A stretch of 31,449 nt of DNA from CAZAQS01 sp964486825 (GTDB lineage: Bacteria > Chloroflexota > Anaerolineae > Anaerolineales > UBA4823): contig CAZAQS010000022.1 in assembly GCA_964486825.1 (NCBI GenBank), forward strand, positions 1-31,449. The letters run 5' to 3'. Below, in pieces: positions 24,142 through 30,632 of the stretch. The position numbers and the translations under genes are program-made. The notes under the pieces are model-generated. The model was not told the DNA's origin and ran no database searches. It worked only from the letters and a program-made list of their open reading frames with translations. The first letter of the stretch is position 1; each line of letters starts with the position of its first letter.

Positions 24142-24609
24142 CTATGACTGCTCCCCAGCCTCTCGATCTTTGAATAAGTGCAGGTACGCACCATACCCCT
24201 CTTCTTCCATCCGCTCAACCGGGATAAAGCGCAGGCTGGCCGAGTTCATGCAATAGCGCAAGCCCGTGGGGGCCGGGCCATCGTCGAAGAGATGCCCCAA
24301 ATGCGAATCGCCGTGCTTCGAACGCACTTCTGTGCGCTCCATGAAGAGCTTACGGTCGGTACGAGTAACGATATGCTCCGGCTCAAGGGGTCGGGTAAAG
24401 CTCGGCCAACCGGTGCCTGAATCGTATTTATCCAGCGAGCTAAAGAGTGGCTCGCCTGTGACAACGTCCACGTAGATCCCGTCTTGCTTGTTATCCCAAT
24501 ATTCGTTATTGAAGGCCGGCTCGGTCCCCTCGTGCTGGGTGACCTGGTATTGCCGGGGGGTTAATTTTTTGCGGAGCTCCTCCTCCGGTGGTTTACTATA
24601 GTCTGCCAT
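24142..24609 (-). CDS. msrB: Peptide methionine-(R)-S-oxide reductase MsrB
   Basis: 155 residues with the full SelR domain: LTPRQYQVTQHEGTEPAF, the GWPSF motif (67-71), HGDSHLGH (99-106) and the active-site Cys120 in RYCMNSASLRF. It reduces methionine-R-sulfoxide in oxidised proteins using thioredoxin. The zinc-binding CxxC pairs are absent (the YVDVVTGEPLF region) and the usual resolving cysteine before GWPSF is threonine. Cys120 is in fact the only cysteine in the chain. GGAGGAGG precedes the ATG. After the TAG stop the same frame stays open for 32 more codons. Confidence 0.95.
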   Translation of the reverse strand: MADYSKPPEEELRKKLTPRQYQVTQHEGTEPAFNNEYWDNKQDGIYVDVVTGEPLFSSLDKYDSGTGWPSFTRPLEPEHIVTRTDRKLFMERTEVRSKHGDSHLGHLFDDGPAPTGLRYCMNSASLRFIPVERMEEEGYGAYLHLFKDREAGEQS

Positions 24610-24638
24610 ATAATCCTCCTCCAGGTAATCCTGGAATT

Positions 24639-24666
24639 AATATAAAACTTGTCGTCTTTTATCCAA
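24639..24666 (-). promoter_or_regulatory. Promoter of msrB
   Basis: On the minus strand TTGGAT, 16 bases, TATATT. The inverted repeat CCAGG-TAAT-CCTGG (24621-24634) overlaps the predicted start site and abuts the ribosome binding site; it may be an operator. Confidence 0.55.
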
Positions 24667-24732
24667 ACCGAATCATAACCTGGAAACGAACCCTTGTAAC
24701 CTTAAAGTTTTCCACACCATACTCCAGTCCTA

Positions 24733-24761
24733 TTGACAGAACATATGTTCACTCCTATAAT
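24733..24761 (+). promoter_or_regulatory. Consensus promoter of the VOC gene with an SOS-box-like palindrome in the spacer
   Basis: TTGACA, exactly 17 bases, TATAAT: both hexamers match the sigma-70-type consensus. The spacer begins with GAACATATGTTC (24739-24750), a perfect 12-bp palindrome that matches the core of the Gram-positive LexA/SOS box (GAAC-N4-GTTC). A repressor bound there would block the promoter completely. A second TATAAT lies at 24767-24772. Confidence 0.8.
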
Positions 24762-24806
24762 TGCGATATAATCTATCCAATTTGCCAGAACGCAGGAGGA
24801 AATACC

Positions 24807-25184
24807 ATGAACCGATTTGTTCATTTCGAGCTTGCCACAGATGACCTGGAAAGAACAGCCCAGTTCTACCGGGAGGTCTTTGGTTGGCAGATCCAGAAGT
24901 GGGACGGCCCGGTCGAATACTGGACTGTCATGACCGGCGATGAAAGCACCCCCGGGATCAATGGAGGACTGATGCAGACGAACGGAGAATTTAGGGGCAC
25001 GATCAATACGATTGGCGTAGAAGATATCGACGCCGCCATCGCTGCAGTTCAAACCCATGGTGGAGAGATCGTTTTTCCCAAGGACGCTATTCCGGGTGTG
25101 GGCTACCAGGCCTATTTCAAAGATACCAACGGGACCATCGTTGGGCTGCACCAGGGCGATCCCAACGCCAGCATGGGTGGATAA
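24807..25184 (+). CDS. VOC-superfamily (glyoxalase/bleomycin-resistance-like) protein
   Basis: 125 residues forming one VOC unit pair: NRFVHFELATDDLERTAQFY with EVFGWQIQKW at the N-terminus, then VEDIDAAIAAVQTHGGEIV and AYFKDTNGTIVGLHQ at the C-terminus. Metal-ligand positions are partly kept (H6 and the terminal region), so it may bind metal and act as a lyase, isomerase or binding protein. AGGAGGA is 6 bases before the ATG at 24807. Longer in-frame extensions would run through the promoter and are rejected. The consensus promoter with the SOS-like palindrome is just upstream. A hairpin follows the stop. Confidence 0.9.
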   Translation: MNRFVHFELATDDLERTAQFYREVFGWQIQKWDGPVEYWTVMTGDESTPGINGGLMQTNGEFRGTINTIGVEDIDAAIAAVQTHGGEIVFPKDAIPGVGYQAYFKDTNGTIVGLHQGDPNASMGG

Positions 25185-25233
25185 CCCTCCCAGCTTGGTA
25201 CATCCGCTTAAATCACAACACGGCTTGCCAACT

Positions 25234-25272
25234 CCCCCGCTGCTAATGGGTACGCCCTCCAAGAAGCGGGGG
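25234..25272 (+). terminator. Hairpin after the VOC gene
   Basis: CCCCCGCT and AGCGGGGG form a perfect 8-bp GC-rich stem about 50 bases after the VOC stop, with a 23-base loop that contains GGG-TACG-CCC. There is no T-run after it, so it may be a weak or factor-assisted terminator that separates the VOC and MFS genes. Confidence 0.5.
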
Positions 25273-25328
25273 TCTAATGGAAAAGCTATAGCATTTTCAC
25301 GATAAAGCTCCATATGGGGAATTCATAT

Positions 25329-26609
25329 ATGGATCTTGATAACAGAACCACACAACCAAACAATATCAATGAGGGTAGCTGGAAGACAAAGACAGCCCTG
25401 TTTTTGTCAAGCCAGGGACTCTCCTTGTTCGGGTCGATGCTGGTACAGTACGCCATCATCTGGTATGTCACCCTTACCACCCAATCGGGCATCTTCCTGA
25501 CCCTTTCTACCCTGGTCTCTTTTCTACCGCAGATCGTCATCTCGCTCTTCGCAGGGGTGTGGGCAGACCGCTACCCGCGCAAGCTCCTGATCATCTTCGC
25601 CGACCTGCTCATTGCCCTGAGCACACTGGGTTTGGCGATCGCCTTTCTGCTGGGATACCGGGAGTTGTGGCTGTTGTTCCTGGTATCGGCCATCCGATCC
25701 GTGGGTGGGGGCATCCAGATGCCAGCAGTTAACGCCCTGCTACCTCAAATCGTCCCCCAGGACAGGCTGATCAAGGTCAATAGCATCAACGGGACAATCC
25801 AACCATTCATCATGATCGCAGCTCCGCTGGTGAGCGGAGGATTGATGTCGTTCGCAATGCTCGAATCGATCTTCTTTATCGACGTGGTTACCGCCATGCT
25901 GGCAGTCGGCTTGCTGCTGGCCTTGAAGGTGCCGGTACATGAGAAAGCTGCCCAGGCCCGAATTGGCGGGTATTTCGATGATCTCAAGGCTGGCCTGGGC
26001 TATATCCAGGCGACCCCGGTGATCAAGTCACTGTTCGTGTTCTATGCGGCAGTCTTCTTCCTGGCGACCCCGGCCATATTCCTTACCCCCTTATTGGTCA
26101 CACGCTCTTTCGGTGACGATGTGTGGAGGCTGACCGCCAACGAGGTGACCTTCTTCGTTGGGTCGATCATCGGCGGTGTCATCATGACCATTTGGGGTGG
26201 GTTCAAAAACCACTTCCGCACCATCGGTCTGGCTTGTATCCTGTGGGCAGTACTTTTTGCCGGGCTGGGTTTATCCAGGGACTTCATCCTGTACCTGGTG
26301 ATCATGTTCCTGGCGGGCATCCCCATGCCCATGTTCAGCGTCCCTGCAACGACTCTGCTGCAACAGATCGTTAAACCAGACATGCAGGGCAGGGTATTCG
26401 GCGTTAACCAGCTCATTACAACCACGGTCCTACCGGCCGGGATGATCATCTTTGGCCCGATTGCGGACGTTATTACGGTTGAAGCCCTGCTCGTCATTGC
26501 CAGCACAGCCATGGGGATCCCAGCCTTATGGATCTTCTTCAACCGCCGGTTCAACCAGGCAGTGCGCGCCATGGCGTCTTCCGATTACAAGTTGCAACCG
26601 GGGGATTAA
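25329..26609 (+). CDS. MFS efflux transporter (EntS/macrolide-efflux type, MFS_3)
   Basis: About 426 residues with 12 membrane helices. It has the MFS motif A region FAGVWADRYPRKLLII between helices 2 and 3, and the helix-5/6 segment MPAVNALLPQIVPQDRLIKV with NSINGTIQ, typical of enterobactin or macrolide exporters. The second-half loop LQQIVKPDMQGRVFGVNQL is the matching motif of this subfamily. It should export a small hydrophobic compound by proton antiport. ATG 25329 has GGGGA 8 bases upstream; ATG 25314 is an in-frame alternative with no site. It is followed after 43 bases by the DHFR-like gene. Confidence 0.9.
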   Translation: MDLDNRTTQPNNINEGSWKTKTALFLSSQGLSLFGSMLVQYAIIWYVTLTTQSGIFLTLSTLVSFLPQIVISLFAGVWADRYPRKLLIIFADLLIALSTLGLAIAFLLGYRELWLLFLVSAIRSVGGGIQMPAVNALLPQIVPQDRLIKVNSINGTIQPFIMIAAPLVSGGLMSFAMLESIFFIDVVTAMLAVGLLLALKVPVHEKAAQARIGGYFDDLKAGLGYIQATPVIKSLFVFYAAVFFLATPAIFLTPLLVTRSFGDDVWRLTANEVTFFVGSIIGGVIMTIWGGFKNHFRTIGLACILWAVLFAGLGLSRDFILYLVIMFLAGIPMPMFSVPATTLLQQIVKPDMQGRVFGVNQLITTTVLPAGMIIFGPIADVITVEALLVIASTAMGIPALWIFFNRRFNQAVRAMASSDYKLQPGD

Positions 26610-26652
26610 GTCTCTCCTATCCCAAGATAGAATGAAAAGTGAGGATACTGGT

Positions 26653-27231
26653 ATGAGAAAAGTAATTATGTTTAATATGATCACGCTGGACGGCTTTTTC
26701 GAAGGACCAAACGGAGAAATCGATTGGCACAACGTCGACGATGAGTTCAACGAGTTTAGCATCCAGCAGACCGGCTCCGCCAGCGGTTTGATTTTCGGCC
26801 GGAAAACCTACGAGCTGATGGAAAGCTACTGGCCCACTCCGGAGGCAGCCAACGATGAGCCCAGGGTAACAGAGATCATGAACCGCATCCCAAAGTTCGT
26901 ATTTTCAAGGACTTTAGACCGGGTGGATTGGAACAATTCCATCCTGGTCAAAGGGGACGCGCCGGCCGAGGTCGAGAAGCTGAAAAGAGAGCCTGGGGGT
27001 GACTTGTTCATCTTCGGCAGCGCTGACCTTTCTGCGGACCTTTTCCAACACGGCTTGATCGACGAGATCCGCATCATCGTCAATCCGGTCGTCCTCGGCG
27101 CGGGTAGAAACCTGTTCGAAGGGCTGCCCGGACGGCTCAACCTGGAGCTTATAGATAGCCGGACTTTCCCTTCAGGCAACGTGCTCTTGCACTATAAGCC
27201 CAAAAATATTCCTGTGAATGGAGAAAATTGA
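26653..27231 (+). CDS. Dihydrofolate-reductase-like / RibD C-terminal domain protein
   Basis: 192 residues with the RibD_C fold. MRKVIMFNMITLDGFFEGPNGEIDW is the typical opening in residue terms; SGLIFGRKTYELMESYWP, LFIFGSADLSADLFQHGLIDEI and VNPVVLGAGRNLFEG follow. Members use NADPH and some act like dihydrofolate reductase; most are uncharacterised and co-occur with SRPBCC and VOC proteins in soil bacteria. GAGG lies 9 bases before the ATG at 26653. A longer frame from 26452 overlaps the MFS gene and is rejected. Confidence 0.88.
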   Translation: MRKVIMFNMITLDGFFEGPNGEIDWHNVDDEFNEFSIQQTGSASGLIFGRKTYELMESYWPTPEAANDEPRVTEIMNRIPKFVFSRTLDRVDWNNSILVKGDAPAEVEKLKREPGGDLFIFGSADLSADLFQHGLIDEIRIIVNPVVLGAGRNLFEGLPGRLNLELIDSRTFPSGNVLLHYKPKNIPVNGEN

Positions 27232-27293
27232 TGTGCATAACCAAGAACCCGGTCGAAATGTTCCGCTTCTGGGGAGGCGGGGTCGATGTGTAG
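27231..27293 (+). CDS. Possible 20-residue bridging ORF
   Basis: An ATG overlapping the DHFR-like stop (TGATG) opens MCITKNPVEMFRFWGGGVDV and stops with TAG five bases inside the DUF2277 gene. It could couple translation of the two genes. No own ribosome binding site is needed if translation restarts at TGATG. It may equally be chance. Confidence 0.25.
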   Translation: MCITKNPVEMFRFWGGGVDV

Positions 27294-27561
27294 AAATATC
27301 CGCCCGTTGTTCAACTTTGATCCACCGGCATCCCAGGAGGAGATCCACGAGGCCGCATTGCAATTCGTACGAAAGATCAGTGGCTTCCACAAACCATCCA
27401 GGGTGAATGAGGCCGCCTTCAATGCGGCCGTAGAAGATATCGCACATATCTCGGGACGCTTGCTCGCTTCCTTAGAAACGCCTGCTGTGCCGAAAAACCG
27501 GCAAGTTGAAGCAGCCAAAGCGCGCGCCCGACGCACAAATCAACCATCAGAAAGGATATGA
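27286..27561 (+). CDS. DUF2277 family protein
   Basis: 91 residues. The opening MCRNIRPLFNFDPPASQEEI, followed by ALQFVRKISGFHKPS and VEDIAHISGRLLASLETP, is the recognisable DUF2277 signature. The family is small, helical and uncharacterised. GGGGAGGCGGGG is upstream of the ATG. The stop is one base before the start of the FAD oxidase gene, giving tight coupling within a five-gene run (DHFR-like to HhH). Confidence 0.88.
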   Translation: MCRNIRPLFNFDPPASQEEIHEAALQFVRKISGFHKPSRVNEAAFNAAVEDIAHISGRLLASLETPAVPKNRQVEAAKARARRTNQPSERI

Positions 27562-27562
27562 C

Positions 27563-28957
27563 ATGCAAAACACACAAATTGACAAACTGAAGCAGGACTT
27601 CTCCGGCCAGGTTATCGCGCCGGGGGATGAGCTCTACGAGCAGGCCAGCGCAACCTTCATACGCAAGGGCGCTCCTGCTCTCGTGCTGCGCTCCGCTACG
27701 ATCGAGGATATAGCTCTGGGGATCCGGTATGCTCGAGACCACTCGCTACCGCTTTCGGTGCGTGGTGGAGGCCACAGTTTTGCCGGCTTCGGCACCAATA
27801 ACGGCGGCCTGGTCATCGATCTTTCGTCGATGAAGGAAATCCAGCTCATCCACTCGGACAGGCGTGTCGTGCGAATCGAAGCCGGCGCGACCTGGGGAGA
27901 GGTAGCTCAAGTCCTGGGCCAACACCAGCTTGCCATCTCGTCTGGGGATACGAAGTCCGTGGGAGTAGGCGGGCTGACGCTTGGCGGCGGGATAGGCTGG
28001 ATGGTCCGCAAGTATGGCCTGGCGATCGACAGCCTGCTGGCTGCGCAGGTGGTGACGGCTTCTGGGGAGACCTTGCGGGCCAGCGCCACAGAGAACGAAG
28101 ATCTGTTCTGGGCCCTGCGTGGTGGGGGAGGCAACTTCGGCCTCGTGACGAACTTTGAATTTGCCGCCCGGCCGGTCTCGAAGGTGTTCTTTGGGACGAT
28201 CTTCTATGGCCTGGAAGAGCTTTCGGCGGTTACCAAGGGCTGGCGGGACGCCATGCGTTCGGCCTCCGAGGATCTGACCACCACCTTGATTATCATGCCG
28301 CCTTTCGCCGGCAATCCCGCCACGCTGATGGTGATGGCCTGCTATGCCGGCACAGGCGCAGCGGCCGTGCAAGCGGTAGGGCCTCTGCTTGAGCTGGGGT
28401 CCGTGCTAAATGAAGACCTAAAGGAAGTGGAATACGCCGAGGTGCTGGAGGAAGGCCAGGAACCACCAGATTTCCTGCGCCTCATCGGCAAAAACGTTTT
28501 CGTGGAAAACCTAAGCGATGAGCTGATCCAGGCGCTGGCAGTCGCAGGAGGCAAGGAAGGCAGCCCGGCGATCAGCATCCGCAGCCTGGGTGGCGCGATG
28601 GCGCGCATCCCCACAGAGGCAACCGCATACGCCTACCGGCAAAGCGAAGCTGTAATTGCTGGAGTTACTTTCGTGCCCGCCAATGCTTCTGAAAGCGAGC
28701 TGAGCCAGGCCTTGAAGCCCTGGGAATCGATAGCCGCCTTCGGCTCAGGCGCTTATTCAAACTTTCAAGGCACAACAACGGAAGAAGATATCCAGGCCAT
28801 CTACCCGCCGGTGACCTACGCCCGACTGGCAGCCATCAAAGCTCGGTACGATCCGGAGAACCTCTTCAACCAAAACCACAATATCCGGCCAGCTCTAGAT
28901 TTTGTGGGGGTGGAGGCAGGTTTCGGGTACGAGGACCAGACGGAGGACTATACGTGA
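27563..28957 (+). CDS. FAD-linked oxidase, berberine-bridge-enzyme-like
   Basis: 464 residues. An FAD_binding_4 (PCMH) domain spans about 35-205 with LSVRGGGHSFAGFGTNNGG, where His71 is the expected 8-alpha-histidyl FAD attachment site. LTLGGGIGWMVRKYGL (138-153) is the second flavin motif. A C-terminal BBE segment (ARLAAIKARYDPENLFNQNH) closes the chain. The second covalent link of BBE enzymes, the cysteinyl one, is absent: the aligned position in SGDTKSVGVGG is Thr130. It should oxidise an alcohol, sugar or alkaloid-like substrate with oxygen. AAAGGA precedes the ATG at 27563. The GTGA overlap couples it to the next gene. Confidence 0.9.
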   Translation: MQNTQIDKLKQDFSGQVIAPGDELYEQASATFIRKGAPALVLRSATIEDIALGIRYARDHSLPLSVRGGGHSFAGFGTNNGGLVIDLSSMKEIQLIHSDRRVVRIEAGATWGEVAQVLGQHQLAISSGDTKSVGVGGLTLGGGIGWMVRKYGLAIDSLLAAQVVTASGETLRASATENEDLFWALRGGGGNFGLVTNFEFAARPVSKVFFGTIFYGLEELSAVTKGWRDAMRSASEDLTTTLIIMPPFAGNPATLMVMACYAGTGAAAVQAVGPLLELGSVLNEDLKEVEYAEVLEEGQEPPDFLRLIGKNVFVENLSDELIQALAVAGGKEGSPAISIRSLGGAMARIPTEATAYAYRQSEAVIAGVTFVPANASESELSQALKPWESIAAFGSGAYSNFQGTTTEEDIQAIYPPVTYARLAAIKARYDPENLFNQNHNIRPALDFVGVEAGFGYEDQTEDYT

Positions 28958-29403
28958 AATTTCAAACCACCATCCTGCAAAGCGGCAAGACGGCTACCGG
29001 TTTTGTTGTCCCACCGGATGTTGTCGAAGCCCTGGGCGCGGGTAAACGCCCGCCGGTGAATATCACGATCGGCGGGCACACCTACCGCAGTACGGTAGCT
29101 GTAATGGGTGGGGAGTTCATGCTCCCGCTCAGCGCCGAGAACCGCCACAAGGCCGGGGTGTCCGCTGGTGATGAAGTAGATGTCGAAATCGAGCTCGATA
29201 CCCAGCCGCGGGAAGTGGAAATACCGACCGATTTCGACCAGGCACTCGAAAAGGAGGCTGAGGCCCGGCTATTCTTCGATGGGCTGTCCTACAGCCAGAA
29301 GCGTAGGATCGTGCTGGGGATCCAGGATGCCAAGACCGAGGCCACCCGCCAGCGGCGTATCGAAAAAGCCGTCAGTATGCTGCAAGAGGGAAGGGCACAG
29401 TAA
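28954..29403 (+). CDS. DUF1905 plus YdeI/OmpD-associated domain protein
   Basis: 149 residues in two parts. Residues 1-80 form a DUF1905 beta-barrel (KFQTTILQSGKTATGFVVPP, then NITIGGHTYRSTVAVMGGEF and HKAGVSAGDEVDVEIELDT). Residues 95-145 form the YdeI/OmpD-associated helical domain (LFFDGLSYSQKRRIVLGIQD, then AKTEATRQRRIEKAVSML). This domain pair is common in bacteria and has been linked to bacteriocin or stress protection in some members; the mechanism is not known. The start is GTG 28954, overlapping the previous stop (GTGA) and preceded by GGAGGAC. Confidence 0.88.
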   Translation: MKFQTTILQSGKTATGFVVPPDVVEALGAGKRPPVNITIGGHTYRSTVAVMGGEFMLPLSAENRHKAGVSAGDEVDVEIELDTQPREVEIPTDFDQALEKEAEARLFFDGLSYSQKRRIVLGIQDAKTEATRQRRIEKAVSMLQEGRAQ

Positions 29404-29627
29404 TGAAGCCTCAACCGGAAGACCAATCTGAAAGCGATTTCCCGCCTGGATTGGCTCGCCCGGCGCGGCGGGCCTTGCTCGGGGCTGGATACACACATAT
29501 CGAACAGCTGGCGCAAGTGAGCGCTGATGAGATCATGAAGCTGCATGGGATCGGCGGGAAAGCTATTCGCCAGCTCCGGCAAGCGCTGGATGAAAAAGGC
29601 CTTGCGTTCACCGATGAGTCGACCTAA
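29403..29627 (+). CDS. Small helix-hairpin-helix (RpoA-CTD-like) protein
   Basis: 74 residues. The region PPGLARPARRALLGAGYTHI, EQLAQVSADEIMKLHGIGGK, AIRQLRQAL resembles the alpha C-terminal domain of RNA polymerase and other helix-hairpin-helix DNA-binding modules, with LHGIGGKAI as the GxG hairpin. A DNA or RNA-polymerase contact role is possible but not shown. Its ATG overlaps the stop of the YdeI-type gene (TAATG), so the two are translationally coupled. It ends the run of genes before the ArsR promoter. Confidence 0.82.
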   Translation: MKPQPEDQSESDFPPGLARPARRALLGAGYTHIEQLAQVSADEIMKLHGIGGKAIRQLRQALDEKGLAFTDEST

Positions 29628-29676
29628 AGAGTCGAAGGCGATTATTTATCGTAACCAAGGCATGAGTTCGAGACCA

Positions 29677-29719
29677 TACTTATTTAAGTATTGACTTAAT
29701 TAAGTAATTAGTTTATAAT
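29677..29719 (+). promoter_or_regulatory. Promoter and two A/T-rich operators of the ArsR-SRPBCC operon
   Basis: TTGACT, exactly 17 bases, TATAAT (29691-29719). A perfect palindrome ACTTAATTAAGT (29694-29705) overlaps the -35 and spacer, and a near-copy TACTTATTTAAGTA (29677-29690) lies just upstream. This fits autorepression by the ArsR-type protein. The predicted transcription start is at or one base before the start codon. Confidence 0.75.
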
Positions 29720-29726
29720 TGAGTGC

Positions 29727-30065
29727 ATGGATAAATTTTCTGCACTCGCTGACCCGAACCGGCGCATGATCATTGAGCTGCTTGCAACGAAAGGCCAGCT
29801 CTCTGCAACAGAGATCTACGAACATTTCCAGGTCAGTCCACAAGCCATCTCCCAACACCTGAAGGTGTTAAGAGAGGCCAAGCTGGTGCAGGTGGAAAAA
29901 CGAGCCCAGCAACGCATTTACCGGGTAAACCCGGATGCCATGCTCGACCTGGAAGGTTGGGCCAGGAAGATGAGGCAGCTCTGGAACGAGCGTTTCGATG
30001 CATTGGAGCAGGTATTGGAGGCAGAAAAAAACAGGTTGAAGGAGGAAACAAATGAGCAAGAATAA
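29727..30065 (+). CDS. ArsR-family winged-helix regulator (SRPBCC-linked type)
   Basis: 112 residues: FSALADPNRRMIIELLATKG, QLSATEIYEHFQVSPQAISQHLKVL (recognition helix, about 28-52) and a wing ending QRIYRVNP. It lacks the CxC metal motif of arsenic sensors, so it belongs to the metal-independent group commonly found next to SRPBCC genes. There is no ribosome binding site and the promoter -10 ends 7 bases before the ATG, so the message is probably leaderless. It overlaps the next gene by 14 bases. It likely represses its own operon through the A/T-rich palindromes upstream. Confidence 0.9.
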   Translation: MDKFSALADPNRRMIIELLATKGQLSATEIYEHFQVSPQAISQHLKVLREAKLVQVEKRAQQRIYRVNPDAMLDLEGWARKMRQLWNERFDALEQVLEAEKNRLKEETNEQE

Positions 30066-30543
30066 TCTGGTTGTAGAACGAGAAAATTTGGCTTTCACAA
30101 TGTCCCGAACCTTCGATGCTCCCCGGGAGCTGGTCTGGAAGGTCTGCACTGATCCCGAGCTGGTGCCGCAGTGGTGGGGATTGCGTAGCTCGAAGACCAT
30201 CGTTGACAAGATGGATCTGAGGGTCGGCGGCGCCTGGCGCTACATCCAAATCGACGTAGATGGCAATGAACACGCTTTCAATGGGCTGTATAAAGAGATC
30301 ACGCCCCCTGAGCGGTTGGTTTACACCTTCGAATACGAGCCCTACGCGGGCCATGTCTCCACAGACACGATTACCCTCGAAGAACTCCCTGAAGGCAAGA
30401 CCTTGATCACTTCCCGGACCACATTCGATACGCTCGAAGAACTGGATGGAATGATCCAGTCCGGCATGGAAGGTGGCGCCATCGAAACCTGGGACCGCCT
30501 GGAGGAGCTTTTGGAAAAAGAAAAGCTATCTCAGAGCCAGTAA
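30052..30543 (+). CDS. SRPBCC (AHSA1-like / START-type) domain protein
   Basis: 163 residues. MSRTFDAPRELVWKVCTDPE, VPQWWGLRSSKT, VGGAWRYIQIDVDG and ERLVYTFEYEPYAG are the standard AHSA1/SRPBCC landmarks, with a C-terminal long helix (GGAIETWDRLEELLEKEK). The fold holds a deep hydrophobic ligand pocket; the ligand is unknown. AAGGAGGAAAC lies just before the ATG, inside the end of the ArsR gene. ArsR-SRPBCC pairs of this kind are widespread in bacteria. Confidence 0.92.
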   Translation: MSKNNLVVERENLAFTMSRTFDAPRELVWKVCTDPELVPQWWGLRSSKTIVDKMDLRVGGAWRYIQIDVDGNEHAFNGLYKEITPPERLVYTFEYEPYAGHVSTDTITLEELPEGKTLITSRTTFDTLEELDGMIQSGMEGGAIETWDRLEELLEKEKLSQSQ

Positions 30544-30632
30544 CAGCACCATCTTGCTGAGCTCCAGGTGGAGAATATAGCAATCGATAGCTTAGCGAGA
30601 ATCCTTAATACAATTCCCAAGGAGAGTAATAG

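Noticed and set aside
24588..24806. Longer N-terminal extension of the VOC protein
   Set aside because: It would translate through a consensus promoter and the SOS-like palindrome; the ATG at 24807 has an excellent ribosome binding site.
27746..28372. Minus-strand open frame of 208 codons
   Set aside because: It is antisense to the FAD-binding domain of the oxidase, with no start signals or recognisable motif.
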